The position numbers and the translations under genes were made by a program. The notes under the pieces are model-generated. The model saw nothing but the letters and a program-made list of their open reading frames with translations. It had not been told where the DNA came from and made no database searches. Positions 49,361 through 61,318 of a stretch of 64,000 nt of DNA are shown here, one piece after another. Origin of the DNA: Marsupella aquatica (taxonomy: Eukaryota > Marchantiophyta). Every line of letters starts with the position of its first letter. The stretch's first letter is position 1. The stretch is from positions 2,790,001 to 2,854,000 of the forward strand of contig OZ316898.1 of NCBI GenBank assembly GCA_973895155.1. The letters run 5' to 3'.

Positions 49361-49781
49361 GCATTGGAAGCCCTCACCTCGATCCCTTTAGATTTCCTTC
49401 TGGCAAATCCGTTTGTTTGGGCGTATCTCCAACAATCTCATTGAATCGATCTAGTTTTAACAACCCTTGTATTGGACGTTCACCTGTCCTATACAGTGTA
49501 TTTCGGAAATAATTTTACGAGTTTGAAATGATCGAAGTACAATGTAGCGGGTAGACAAGTTATTGCTCTAAAGCTTATTATCGCCAGTTCCATGTTGTAC
49601 ATTTGTGTTGAACAAGTGTGGATCTATTCATCCCCGTTATCGTTCCAGAACTGCTACCGAATTTCTGCTTCAATTTGGAGTCCTTCAAACTTGCAAAGCA
49701 GTTTGAGCTTCGGTTTTCAGTACTTGCAGTACTCATCTGATAAATTATTCTTTTGTCCAGGCAGAAGGAGTGGTCTAAAAG

Positions 49782-51665
49782 TTACCTCCAAGAGCAAAAC
49801 AGCAAGTTAACAATCAGCACTGAGACGTCGTCATCTTCAGGAGCTATAGGAAGTTTAGCAGACTGAGGCTCTCCGTTACTCCCGAGCTTTCCAGAGTCTT
49901 GTTGTTGCAGCTGTTGCAATCTTACATCTAAGTACGATTATATCAAGTGAGTCCAAGATTATGTGTTCAGAATTCACCAAAATGTATGCTCCTTCCAACT
50001 GTCTCACCTTGAAACTTCGAATTCGGCCTGACGCACAAGCCGAATTCGAAACCAGAATTTTTCGTCATCTATTTCCCACCGTCTTACAAACGCTGGTGGG
50101 TTTCGATTGCCCTGCAGACACACATAGCAGCATGTAGTTAAGTTAAATCCACACAACGTTTCCCCTCATCAACCGTAAACACCAGTTCCCCTCTTTGGTC
50201 CTGTCTCATGTTGGCAGAAACAGCTTCTTAAGTCCTCCCCGAAATCTCGAAAACACCTTGTCTGGGAGAATGCCTGATGAGACTCGCGTCACAGAGTAGG
50301 AGGTCATCCTCACTTTCTCTCACCCTGATTTTGGAAATTTTCGTGGCGGGCACAAAGTCGGTTAACGACCGGCTTAATTTGGGAGATCTCCCAAAGAAAG
50401 CTCTGGGCTGCTCACCCTCCTTCGAGGGGGTTTCCCTACACCTTCTTTGTAAATGCTACCTTACATCCCGAGTACTTTAGTATTTCATGTGGCCAATTTG
50501 AACCTTCCCCGCCCGCTTCCCGATTTTTTGGTGACTTAATATATCTGAGACCTTGAGTGCGACGGAGCAAAGATGTCCTAGCTCACTTCCATCAAGAGAA
50601 ACATTTGAAACTTGATATCATAAAGGCGGAACTCCAGCTGGCTTGGTTTGTAGGCTACATTAAAATTCCCGTTCCAGCTGCAGAGATTGCTCGCACTAGT
50701 ATAGTTCGCTTCCCTTTGGCCATTGCTGCGACTCGTCAGACCTCCAGAGGCTCTCACCTTTTCCTTGTCCTCTCCGTATCGAAGGATAATTGTGCTGCGT
50801 TTGTGTCCATCCCGACCATGTGGGAGACGTCTGCATATTCAATTGGAAATTTTAGCTGTTTCCTTCCTTCAAAGAGTTGTAAGTACAAACCATGTCAGGT
50901 AGATAAACCGTCACTCGCACCTTAATTTTCCTCTCACGTAAAACATGTAGAAAATTGCGATCTCCTTGTTCCTCCCACGCTGTTGGGACAGACCTGTTCA
51001 GATCCAAATTGAAGTTTCACGTGATTTAGTTCTTAGAAAGCAAAGAGTGCGAGCCATGTCACAAAGCCACATCGAATGCCTCGAGCCAGAAAGGCCAGTA
51101 AAGGAGCACTCTGTGTTAATAATTGGTACCTGTCCTGCTGAAGGTGAGTTCAAAGAAGGTGCACAATCCTGAGTGCTGTCTTTGCTGGTGAAATTAGTTA
51201 GCGACAGCATCAGTTCCAGAGGAAGCCGTGGAAACCCAATTCGAGTCCAGATTGGCTAACATCCCGCGTGCTGTGTCCTCCTTATTGGAGTCGGAGATGA
51301 AATCAAACGAGAATGTTCAAGCAATGAAAAACCATCCAGCAGCAAAGGGAACGAAGTCAATAATGCACAAGGGCAAGCCTTGGAAGCCAGAATTTTAGCT
51401 TGTGCGATTGCGCCGACAAAACCAAATAAGTAACAAGCGACATAGTGAACTCTTGCTCCTTTCGTCCGAAGCCTCCAATAACACAATGCTAAAATGTTAC
51501 AAGCGTCAGTGAGAGGATGATTGTACTAAGCGTCCGAAATTCCAACAAAAACGAAAGAACGCAAGAACTCACCCTGATGAAGAGAAAAACCCACAGAATG
51601 GCACCCAAGGCGACAATCCAAAATTTCTGTAATGAAGCGAGGGCAACAACTCCCCTCGCTGACAT
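49782..51665 (-). CDS. Candidate multi-exon gene of unknown function, N-terminal membrane anchor
   Basis: Not recognised and not fully assembled. A convincing first exon is 51573-51665: an ATG after AAAGTG, 31 codons with a 20-residue hydrophobic helix (QKFWIVALGAILWVFLFIR) ending at a GTGAGT donor. Other minus-strand stretches read open between splice-like borders. They are 51130-51184, about 50760-50880 (reads KFPIEYADVSHMVGMDTNAA), about 50230-50460, and 50008-50111 (reads VRRWEIDDEKFWFRIRLVRQ). The last ends at a GTGAGA donor. The C-terminus would end at a TAA at 49876-49878 or 49782-49784, depending on the acceptor. Phases between the middle pieces do not all fit, so some are wrong. The plus strand also has a 122-codon frame at 50557-50925. 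A type II or signal-peptide protein is the working guess. Confidence 0.35.
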
Positions 51666-52331
51666 CACTTTACAAATTGATAAAGTTGGTTGGATTAAAT
51701 CCAAATGACGAAACAATGTTTATCAGGAACCTAGGCACGGATTTCCAGGACAGAAAACATCCCACCGAAGACATTGAACTGGTTGAATCACATTGCAACG
51801 CACAAGTAATGTGGTGGTAAGCCATAGGACAATTTACTTGAGTGTCAACCCACAGGTCGGATGGACTGAATATAATCCACTGAATTTGCAAATGTCCTGG
51901 AGAGCTCCTTATGCTCGAGAAATTTCCTCGCAAAGTACTCGTTCCATGGAGCTAGAAACCAGAATCCCTTTAAATCTATGGAACCTCACGACTCTGGAGT
52001 GTGGCCCTGATGGAATGAAATGCGCGTGATTGGGCTCTTCCAGATAGAAACAAAGACTAAGGAAGCATGGCTGCAGAGGTAGTATAGTGGCGGAGCTTGC
52101 CACGGGATTCTGCCGGCTATCATAATTAGACAAGAGGCATGAAATATGCCCACATCTCCTCCTCTATAGCTCTCTTATATCATCGATGTAGTCACGAAGT
52201 AACATATTATACAAAGACTAACGATAGATATTTCCAGTAAAACAACTTTATCCCACGTTTCAGGGCACAAAGTAAACTTTCTAAATCCTGAAACGAACTG
52301 TAAAAAAACAAATCTATACGAAGAGAACCTT

Positions 52332-55300
52332 CTACGGTGTAGGGGCAGGGGCCACAGTAGGGTCGCCCTTCATCTCTAGGTCTTTGCCGTTAAAGTCTAC
52401 CCCATTGCCAGCATCAGGCATGTACCTTTCAGATTTATCCTCATCGGCATAATTGTAAGCTGGGCCACCATGACTAGTTTTGTCCATTCCTGCTAGTTCA
52501 GCATCCGGCGAGACTCTGAGCATGTTGAATGCCTTCAGGAGCAAGAAGACTGGAGACATGGTAGCAATCACCCATGCGGCAACTACCAGAATTTCGATCA
52601 ACTGTGCCGCCAAAAGTCTCCCGTCTCCTCCCATAAACAAGCCATGTCCACGGCCTTCCCCGTAGGCCTGGAGGACGTATTCCTTCCTTGCAAATAGACC
52701 TGCACAGAATTGTTAAAGTTGTCAATTCGAAATTTCACTTCAGAACTCACTAAAAGAAACATCCCACTGAGCAAGACTAAAATATAATTGATATACTGAC
52801 AGTTTCACATTCTCACTTAGCGTGAAGAGAAAATTGCCATTGACGAAGATTCAACCATGAAGTTTTCTCGTAGCCAGTAATCATCCCACATTTCATACAA
52901 CCCAGCTCTAAGCCTTCGGAGGCTCGTATTCCCAGGTTGATCGATCCCAACAATCTGGGATGACTAAGGGTTTCTCACGTGTATCCAACAATGCGGCTGC
53001 ACCCACTTGGGTAAGAAATTCCAAATTCCCAGTACAGTGGGCCCCTGGGCCCTGGCAAATTCTGCTGCCTACAAAGTAGGAATACTAACAGGAATAATGC
53101 AAGGAGGAAAGTCCCTTGGAAACACAGGGAAAAACTGTCACATGCCCCTGTCGGAAATCAAATTTATCCTACCTTATGTGTGACTTTTACCTAGTTTGTT
53201 ATTGGTGTTCTTAAGTCCTACTTACAAAAAAGACAATAGTAGAGTATTTGTATTTTCCTTTGGTAATAAGTGGGTTTTTGCCAATTCTCTTGTGTTCAGA
53301 CAGGAATTTGTATACTTACCTACAAACACTAAAACTGCTCATAAATCTTCAACCAGAGCATCAATTTGGGCTATAAAAATTGTGTCAATGAATTCTAAAT
53401 GGGTAATGATGCATGAATCATTACCTAACAGTCTACATAAACAACACACGTGCCTTGTTCCACTTAAAAGTATTAAAAGTACCCAAAGATATCCTCAGGA
53501 ATTACTACATAACATACTGGGAAACTTAATTCCAACGTGGGGTCCCACTTTAAATCAGAACTCGGAGAAGCTCCTATATTCAGAAGTGGGAATGTATGCA
53601 ATTCTACCACTTTGCGCGTTCTCCTACTTATTTGTCAAAATGATAGGAGAAACCTCAACAAAATGGGAGTATGTCCCACATGGGAAGGGGATAGATCTGC
53701 CTTGTGAAATTGTTAGCACTCAACTATTATACAATGAAGGTTTTTTCAATCACGAGCTTGTTATTTGGCTTTCGGGTGCGATTAACTGGAGATCCAACCG
53801 TCGCTAAGGTCAGAGTTCTCTCGGGAAGACTTCACCTATTGAGCAGAGGGAAAACTAAGACATCCAGGTGACACTCATCTTTCCGACAGTACTCGAACTG
53901 GGATCAATCGAGACTAAATTAAATGTGGCATCGGAACGGGGGATGGTATAACAACGCTCCCACACCAACGGCAAATCGAACCCTGGAGTGTAGTCGCTAC
54001 AAGCCCAAACAGACAATCGCTACTATTCAGAAGCTGCTTCAACCTAGGAAGCTCAGCCCTTGAGTCATGCCAATTTAGAATCTGGATTTGATACTGAGAC
54101 ACGACTATCTCCAGACCAAGTGTTGTACTTCGGACTTGGTTTGCTACGAGTTCGCAGAATCCCCATGACAAAAAATCATGAGATGTCACTTCAACGAAAT
54201 TTAGCCGTGAGAAATCTGTACAACAAAACAAGGTAAAGTATCGGCAATGATACCTGTGAAGAACAACCCCCATGCACCACATCCACCGTGCAATTGAGCC
54301 GCTTCCAAAGGATCATCGTATCCGACCTTCGCAGCAAGGAGATTGAAGCTCATGAGAACCGCACCAGCTCCCATACCGCAAAGTACTGCAGCCCATGGAT
54401 CCACTACAGCGCATCCCGCTGTGATGGCCGCGAAACCTCCCAGGAGCCCGTTGCACACGTCAGTCACGTTCCAGTGCCCTGAAAGCATCCAAATCAGTTC
54501 AATAGTGAGCACCCAGCGCAAGTGGTCACTTAGAGAAACACGCCCAAGGCTGACTGCATTGTGAGTGAAAATTGCTAAGAACTGGGCGATGGGGGAGATA
54601 CTCTAGAGACTTCGCAAATGTGAGCTCGGGGGCCACTGACCTGTCTGTATTTTGCGGACGAAGAGCGTAGTGAGAGCAGCAGAACAACCAGCAATTGTGG
54701 TCGTGACAGCAGTCCTTCCAACACCGGTCCAGTTGCCCTCAAATCCATTTCCACCGTATGGGACGACGATGTGCAGGTATGATCCGGGGTTGAATCCAAA
54801 CCATCCGAACCATAGCAGAAAGCTTCCCAACACCACCAGAGAGGCATTGTGACCTTTCATGTCCATTCCTGTTCAAACATCACACCAAATTCTTACTTTC
54901 AGTGCTAGAAAATTCTATTCCCAACAGTAACCCGTACAAATGCTTTTGCAAGCGATCCGGCGTAAGCTGAAAGTGGGTGGAAACCAATAAGTAAGCATAA
55001 CAGAAACGCGCGTCTGGTTGTTGATGATCAACTACAGTGCCACCACAACAGAAAGATGTCTCAGGAGTGTGTACAAAACAAATTAAAAAAACGGTGGCTC
55101 GTGCACATCCAACAGACTTCCGGCTCAAAGGCTTTTACAAACCTTGCTGCCCATTCCTACTGAATCTTCCGATCCGCGGGCCCTCAATCACAGCTCCACA
55201 AAGCCCCGCAATTCCGCCTACCATGTGCACAACTCCACTCCCAGCGAAATCGATTGCGCCCACTCCAAAAAGCCTCGAGCTCGCGGCAGCACCAAGCCAT

Positions 55301-55884
55301 CCATCAACTGACCATACCCAATGAGCCACTATGGGATACACAAACCCAGTGAGGACCGACGAGTACACCAAGTAGGCCACGAATTGGGTACGCTCTGCTA
55401 TCGACCCCGACGTGATTCCAGCAGCAGCAATGGCGAAGGCCCACTGGAAAAGGAAAAAGCTGTAATCAAATCCGTTGTCGTAGTTGGGCATGTTGTGGAG
55501 GGCGAAGTAGTTGCTTCCGATGAACGCATTGTTGTTGGAGGACCGTCCAAAAGCAAATCCAAATCCGAAGAGGTAAAACGAAACACCTCCTGCTGCAGCG
55601 TCCAGAAGATTGGTCATCATGATGTTCATGGTATTCTTGGCACGCACAGACCCAGCACAGAGCATGGCGAACCCAATTTGCATCGAGAAGACCAGGTACG
55701 CGGAGAAGAGCAGATACGTGTTATCAACTGCTAGTGTTTGAGTTGCAAGCGATGAGGAAATGGTATCCAGTTTGCCACACAAGAACGATCCCAGCTGACT
55801 CGCGGAGGCTGCAGAAGCACCTCCCGAGGTGAGAAGTCCTGTGAGAACGCCCAAATCCCCATTCACACATCCTGCAGACGCCAT
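52332..55884 (-). CDS. AMT1: Ammonium transporter, AMT1 family (4 exons, 520 aa)
   Basis: Trimeric plasma-membrane channel-like transporter for ammonium uptake. Exons in coding order: 55143-55884, 54641-54868, 54254-54478, 52332-52699. All introns are GT-AG, with phase 1 throughout, and close to 1563 nt. The family signature [17 protein letters not shown] contains the conserved Asp212 and the first pore His220; the second pore His is His387 ([10 protein letters not shown]). Strongly conserved blocks include [35 protein letters not shown] and [14 protein letters not shown]. The cytosolic tail keeps Thr473 (GMDKTSHGG), equivalent to Arabidopsis AMT1;1 Thr460, whose phosphorylation closes the trimer. 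Length is normal for the family. Intron 3 is long (1554 nt) and holds an antisense ORF. Start ATG is in good context (AAGATGGCG). Appears intact. Confidence 0.96.
53196..53807 (+). other. 203-codon ORF inside AMT1 intron 3, antisense to the host gene
   Basis: A stop-free plus-strand frame in AT-rich DNA, opening at TTG with in-frame ATGs only further in (first at about 53388). The product is basic with a hydrophobic stretch near its middle ([16 protein letters not shown]) and matches no family I know. Length is more than expected by chance for such AT-rich sequence. It could be a remnant of an inserted element, an organelle-derived fragment or simply chance. No function is claimed. Confidence 0.25.
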
Positions 55885-56349
55885 CTTCTCCGACTGCTAT
55901 CTTCGCTTGTACTTCCCCCAATTCGGAACACTTCGATTCTACAACCTGGATTGGAAGAAGATCGTCACTCCTCGAATCCCAACTCCAGTGCTCAACAGGT
56001 CACGAAGAAAAACTACGCAATACTGTTATACACACTACTCCTATTTGCTTCCCGTCTCTGCTGTGCCCGCAAATGCACAGATTTATGCATCCACGACCTT
56101 CAAGCACTTTGTCTCCCGTCCCTCAGCCCGGTGAGTGAGCGGGATGGTGGCAAGTGGACACTGTAATGTGCCGACGACGTCTCGGGTTCTAACATTTAAG
56201 GAGAGGCGGAAGGGGACTAGGCCGTGGACCTTTACTGAGAGACCAAAACAGACAAAGTATGAGCTGGAAATCTCGCGTCAGAAAACACCCCTCATCTTGG
56301 TTTCCTCGACTCCTCGCTCTTCAGTCTCCTCCTACTCGTAATTCGGAAC
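55885..56349 (-). promoter_or_regulatory. Promoter/5' leader of AMT1
   Basis: Immediately upstream of the AMT1 start codon. I cannot pick out a dependable TATA box or transcription start. Plus-strand ORFs here have no domain. Confidence 0.35.
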
Positions 56350-56790
56350 TTTTCTAATCGTGAATTTTTTCCTCATCCTCCAAGTCTTGTGTTACGAATT
56401 TGTTTGTCTCGGCAGTTCAATCGCTTTTACTCAATTCTTCGAACGATCTCGTTCGTCGTCATCTATACTTTTCCAGAATCTTTCTGGTGTAAATCCCATT
56501 CGGCAAATACGGCAGACTGAATTTGATGAATGAGATTCTCTGATTGCAGGAATCTCGGCGGGGATGGATAATTGTCAGTACTTAGAAGTCAAGGGCCAGA
56601 TCAGTTTTTTACTCGTGAATGTTTTTCTCATCCCCCTTCTGTGGTAAGGTGTTATTAATTGTTTACCGAGGGAGTTCAATCTTTTACTCATTTATTCAAA
56701 TGATCTTGTGCATATCTTGTTCGTCGTCATCTATACATTTCCAGAATCCATCAGGTGTACTGATGCATTAGGCGCACTGCATTTCATGAA
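56350..56790. repeat. Diverged tandem duplication upstream of AMT1, period about 255 bp
   Basis: CGTGAATTTTTTCCTCATCC at 56359 recurs as CGTGAATGTTTTTCTCATCC at 56614. TTCGTCGTCATCTATAC, followed by TTTCCAGAATC, occurs in both copies (about 56450 and 56720). Both copies end near an ATGAATG(A/T) motif. The copies differ by substitutions and small indels. Confidence 0.65.
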
Positions 56791-56814
56791 TGTATTGTAG
56801 ATATTTATATTTTA

Positions 56815-57912
56815 CTAGCCCGATGGATGTGCCTTGCACAAAAGATGTTGAGTGGAAACATATGTCGTGGTGAAGAAACAATGTGGGTGTGAACAAAATT
56901 GTCCATGAGAGAAAACTATATCCAGGCGAAGAAAAGATGTTGGTGTAAAAAAAATTGTCAATGAGAGAAAAAATTGTAAAGATGAGGAAAACATGTCAAG
57001 AATAGAAAAGATGTATGAGGGTGAAGGAAAGATGTCGTGGTGAGTTAAAGAACACAAAAATTGCGCAGAACATGTTGAGGTGAAGAAAAGATATTGAAAG
57101 GAGAAGAAAATGTCAAGATGAGGCAAAGTCATCAAGGAAATACAAAAAATGCAGTCAAATTCATTCCCTATGCGCAGCAAAAAAAATGTAGCATAAAAAA
57201 TGTCATGGTTTGATGATGTTTGTCATTGTTGCAAAATGTTATCATTTTGTTATTATTGTGAATGTGTTATTGTTGAGGAGAATGAAGGTGAGAACATGAA
57301 GATGCAAAATGGGTGATAGTGGCCATTACATCATGGAGTCGGAGCATGATCACCCAAAAAAAATACAATTTTTGCTAAAATTTAAATTATTAATATTTTT
57401 AATACATAAATATATACATGTTTTTTGAAAATGGGGGACAGGAAAATAAAATTATCTCACTTTATCCTCTTCTCCATTTTTCCTTACCTTTTTCATTCTT
57501 CTCTTCGTCAAATTTTTTTCCTTTTTTCCTTTGTCTAGCACTCCGCCTTTTTTCCCTCCATGCCAATTTCTAGCTACCTTCTTCCTGAGCTTTGGATAAT
57601 GCTTTATCTTTATATCTTTATGAGAGGAGAGTATAATATGATAACACACCCTTGTAGAGTTGTAGTCCCCATGTGAAAGTAGTCTCTTGGGAAAGTAAAA
57701 AAGACAATTTCAAGTGCAATTGTTCTTGTTCTCACATAGGCTATTGTAATGTAATTATCTGTCTATGTGTACCTTGACCACTAAATTAATAATCAAAAGG
57801 TTTTAAAAATCACCCAAACGTATCTAATGATTGTCATTCATTCCTGCCCAAAATGCATTTTGTAACGGGACAAAGGACTAAAATGAGCCGGATTCAATAT
57901 TATAGATGTAGA
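56815..57912 (-). mobile_element. Candidate non-autonomous Helitron
   Basis: On the minus strand the right-hand terminus would be TCTACATCTATAATATTG (57912 back to 57895), preceded by A. The left-hand terminus is ...GTGCAAGGCAC-ATCCATCGGG-CTAG (56818-56815), followed by T. A 5' TC, a 3' CTAG, a small stem (GTGC/GCAC) about 10 nt before it, and an A/T insertion site are Helitron features. The stem is short and the 5' end is short and AT-rich, so this is tentative. The element holds no helicase gene. Its left third is a decayed array of about 20-bp GTGAAGAAAAGATGT units, which accounts for the 121-codon minus-strand ORF there. Confidence 0.35.
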
Positions 57913-58164
57913 TTTACAGCGAGATTCTCTCTTGGCAAGAAATATCCCCAGGTATGGACTGACAAGATAATTGTATGGAAACTAAAGGGCCGGATCTGAC
58001 CTGGCTACCCAAATTCAAATCTGAATTTAAGACACAACTTTTAACTATGTGGTTTCCAATTCTGTCACTAATTTAGTTGTATTCACCATAAATAGTATAC
58101 TTTCTTGAATTTGTGGAGCAATATGGAATGGGAGAGGAGAAGAATGAGATTAAAGTGGAAAAGG
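57913..58164. other. Intergenic
   Basis: AT-rich sequence without visible features. Confidence 0.4.
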
Positions 58165-58222
58165 GGAAAGTGTCTAAGTCTTAGACACTTCCCCCTTTTA
58201 TATGGCTAGTGGCAGTTTAAAC
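58165..58222. repeat. Perfect hairpin plus dispersed-repeat end
   Basis: AAGTGTCTAAG and CTTAGACACTT form an 11-bp palindrome around one central base (about 58168-58190). It is followed by CCCCCTTTTATATGGCTAG and then TGGCAGTTTAAAC, the end motif shared with other repeats in the window. Confidence 0.65.
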
Positions 58223-59862
58223 GGCCCCTGACTGGCTGCAAAGCAAAACTGCACGATGGATCCAAATTTAACCTTTAATAGGTTACTGTACAACATGGTT
58301 TTTTGAGGGTCTATAATAGAAGAACCGCTCCTTTATCTTAAATGAGGGTGAGGGTGCCTCTTTTATTCCCTCTTAGATCAAGTCTGGATTGTGTAACAAT
58401 ATTAAATCTGGACTGCATAACAATGGAAATGGCTACAATTGGCTTTACAAGAACTTGGGGGCCATTCATGTTAGGGTCTACGGATCCTACATGGCAAGCA
58501 CCCGGGCAAGGAGTGGGTCCCAAAAAAATGCTGATGTTGAGTGCTTATTTTGCATAGCATTTTAGACCACCTCCAGATGTGGTACAAACATTTTCAAATA
58601 GAGTGCCTTCATTCAAGGCATTTGCATTTATCTATTGAACTTCATTTCAGAACATTTTTGGACTGGAGTCTATCTTTAGAACAAGAGAGAAGCTCCATCA
58701 AGTTTGCTTTGGTGAAAAAAGTAGCAAGTGCCACTTCCCCCCTCTTGTAAAGCAACCCTTCACCCACTGACAACCTCCCCATGCAAGCTACAAGCATCTA
58801 CTGTAGCGTGTAGCCTGTCACTACAATCATGACACTGTCTTGATGCTCTTCTTTTTATATTTTTTCTAGAATAAAATCTATATGGCCAACCCACTTGATC
58901 GGTACTCATGGTTGTCAGTATTGGTTTTGGGCAATACTGACACTTAAGTCTTAGTCAGGCTTTTGAAGTCTGGTTTAGTATTTCCAGCCAATTCTAAAAT
59001 TCACAGCAACCCCTTTTGTGTCTTTGTTTTGGCATCAAATGTTTTTTGCAGATATCGAACCCCTCTAGATGGCGAGCTGAGGTTTGACTCACTGCCTTTT
59101 CCTTGTGCTTGTTTAGTAAGTCAGAACATTTAGAACTAGCAAGAGGAAGGGGGTGTGGGTGCAGTGCGAGACTTGAGCCATATAAGATCAACTATTTGGT
59201 CCAGGGTAAGTTGTGATCCGGTGCTGTGATACAAGAGTCCAAATATGGCCCGATCATGTTGCAAATGACTTTAAACTACTGTTCAAGACTCTTTATAGTG
59301 AAACTGCAGCGCAGGCTGTCCAAGGTATTTCCGGATATATTGCCTTCATGAAAGGGCTTTAGGGTGCTTGGGACCTGGCTAGGATTTTTCTTATTTCGGG
59401 AATGTTTGGTAGCTGAAAACCTGCCCAGGAAGAAACTGGAGACATGGGAAGTGAGTGCGAGGGTAGGTTCATCTAGGCAAATGAACACTGGAAGGGGACA
59501 GCATCTCCAACCCCTACTTTAACTGAGTATTGACTAATTGAACCCTTTCTGTGTTTACGTTATTGGATTCTAACAAAGGCACAATTGTAGGTTTTTGGTT
59601 ACTGGATCTTGTATTTATTTTGGAAAACCATAGACAGGCTTTCTTACCTTTTGCCGGATTTGTTTTGGTTCTCATGATTGTACTCTAGGGTGGAGTAAAG
59701 CTGATTTCTAATGTGGAGCAAAATTGTTTGGGGCTAAATCACAACCTACCATGACAGTTACTCACAACAACTAAAAGCAGGGTGTCAAGACTGGGCATTT
59801 ACTCTTTAGGTACTTACTCCTTACTCTAACCTTTCGAGATTGCCTTATAGTGACATCTTTGG
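58223..59862. other. Intergenic, no supported gene
   Basis: Short ORFs on both strands overlap (58338-58557, 58994-59191, 59276-59488) and lack domains. Confidence 0.4.
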
Positions 59863-60230
59863 TTTAAACCACCACTAGCCATGACGAAAAGGTGGTGATG
59901 GATACCTGGTGTAACCACCATTTTCAAAAAACATGAATCATTATTTTCCTGTCCCCCATCAGGTATCCATCACCAGTATCAGACTGATATCACCGTATCA
60001 GATATCGGTTGCTCACATCTCAGCTCACATTAATCATCTGCGTCTGAAATATTCTACTTAGAAAGGTCAGCCAAGAGCTCAGCATGGCAGTGAAGTGGAA
60101 TTTTTCCAACTTAGGGTCGCCACCAAGAGAGATATAAGTAGGCCGCAAAATTAATGTTCAAGTTTGGCAAGACCATTGAGCTTCACTAATGTAAGCGAGT
60201 GATAACCAGGTAATATAGGTGTGGTTTAAG
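59863..60230. mobile_element. Candidate TIR element, GTGGTTTA family
   Basis: The left end reads TTTAAACCACCACTAGCC and the right end AGGTGTGGTTTAAG, so the termini are inverted. About 368 bp and non-coding. A short repetitive ATCAG/GATATC stretch lies in the middle (59960-60010). The right end matches those at 45.4, 45.5 and 64.0 kb. Confidence 0.45.
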
Positions 60231-60329
60231 CACATGTCTGGCAAGAGTGGGTAGTATCCCTTCCTGATTTCTTGTCTAACACAAGACGATAAAGTGTTTT
60301 TTTTTTGCTCAATACTTAGTTGTTTCTCT

Positions 60330-61205
60330 GCAAGGTATATATCTGTTTACAGTCTCAGCTGATGAGGTAATTACTATAGATAATCAGTCTTGGCTTAGTG
60401 TCCATGCTTACATCACAAAGAACTGGGAAAGGGTTCCTTTCCTTCTTTCGTTAACAAAGTTTGAATCTGGAGATGAAGCTATAGCCATCAGTGCCGCGGT
60501 GAAGGATGCTCTGACTTGAGACTGTGGGAATCTGGGTTGGAGTGAGCTGGCCTCCAAGCTTGTTAGTTTCGGAGCTGATGGAGCTGCTGTCTTCCAAGGC
60601 CATCAAAGTGGTGTGTTGGCTTGGATGCATCGTGCTTATGCTCCTTTCAAGACTGGCCTGCATTGTTCTGCTCATAGGGCTAGCTAATATATGTGTGGAG
60701 AAGTTGGACTCTTTGCCAATGGTCGGGAAGATTGAGAATCTTGTAACCAATTTACATGCCTATTTTGCACATAGTCCCAAACAGCAACTGGAGTTCAAAC
60801 GGCTAGCAGAGGACCTGGAGACCAGGGGCCTGAATATCCAACGCAACCACAAGACCCATTGGATCTCACTGTTACCACCATTGCAGAGTGTTTTGTGTGA
60901 ATACAAGACACTAGTGATGCAAATGTCCACTAATACCGCCACTCTCACGACGGTGAAGCTAGTCTAATGCTGCCTTGTTGTTGGACCTCAAGACTTTCCT
61001 CTCTTTGCCGTGCCTCTTGCCTTTGTTGAAGTATGTGGATAATCTCACATTTGATTTGCAGTCTTGTAATCTAATGATCCAAGACTACATCAATGCAGTC
61101 AGTCTGTCAAGCTAAGCTTTATTGCTATTATGTGGATTTGCAAACCTCATTCATACCAGGGATATTTGAGGTCCTTTTCAAGAGATTTTCCCCAATCAAT
61201 CACAC
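60330..61205 (+). pseudogene. Decayed hAT-type transposase
   Basis: Frames joined by eye show a hAT transposase core: SADEVITIDNQSWLSVHAYI, then FGADGAAVFQGHQSGV, then HCSAHR. After a frameshift come EKLDSLPMVGKIENL, YFAHSPKQQLEFKRLAEDLE and KTHWISLLPPLQSVLCEYKT. After another frameshift come LPCLLPLLKYVDNL and KLYCYYVDLQTSF. The two conserved Asp residues of the hAT active site (in SADE and FGADG) are visible. The N-terminal zinc finger and C-terminal dimerisation domain are not. Breaks: TGA at about 60518, TAA at about 60684, and at least three frame changes (near 60685, 60965 and 61110). The type resembles transposases I know from mosses and other non-seed plants. Confidence 0.8.
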
Positions 61206-61217
61206 ACTCTCGGGGGC

Positions 61218-61238
61218 GGGGGGGGGGGGGGGGGGGGG
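61218..61238. repeat. Poly-G homopolymer (21 G)
   Basis: An uninterrupted run of 21 guanines within a longer G-rich stretch. Length may be unreliable in an assembly. Confidence 0.9.
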
Positions 61239-61318
61239 CGGGTCACTATATGGAGGGTCATGACCCCCCTAACTTAAGTGAAAACTTTGTTTTTGCAAAA
61301 CCTTTTTTTCTTTAAATT

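Noticed and set aside
50557-50925. 122-codon plus-strand ORF
   Set aside because: It lacks an ATG near its start and a domain; the opposite strand here fits the candidate minus-strand gene better, so it is mentioned only as an alternative reading.
56815-57180. 121-codon minus-strand ORF
   Set aside because: It is the reverse reading of a decayed 20-bp minisatellite rich in GAAGAAAAG; the product is Phe/Ser low-complexity.
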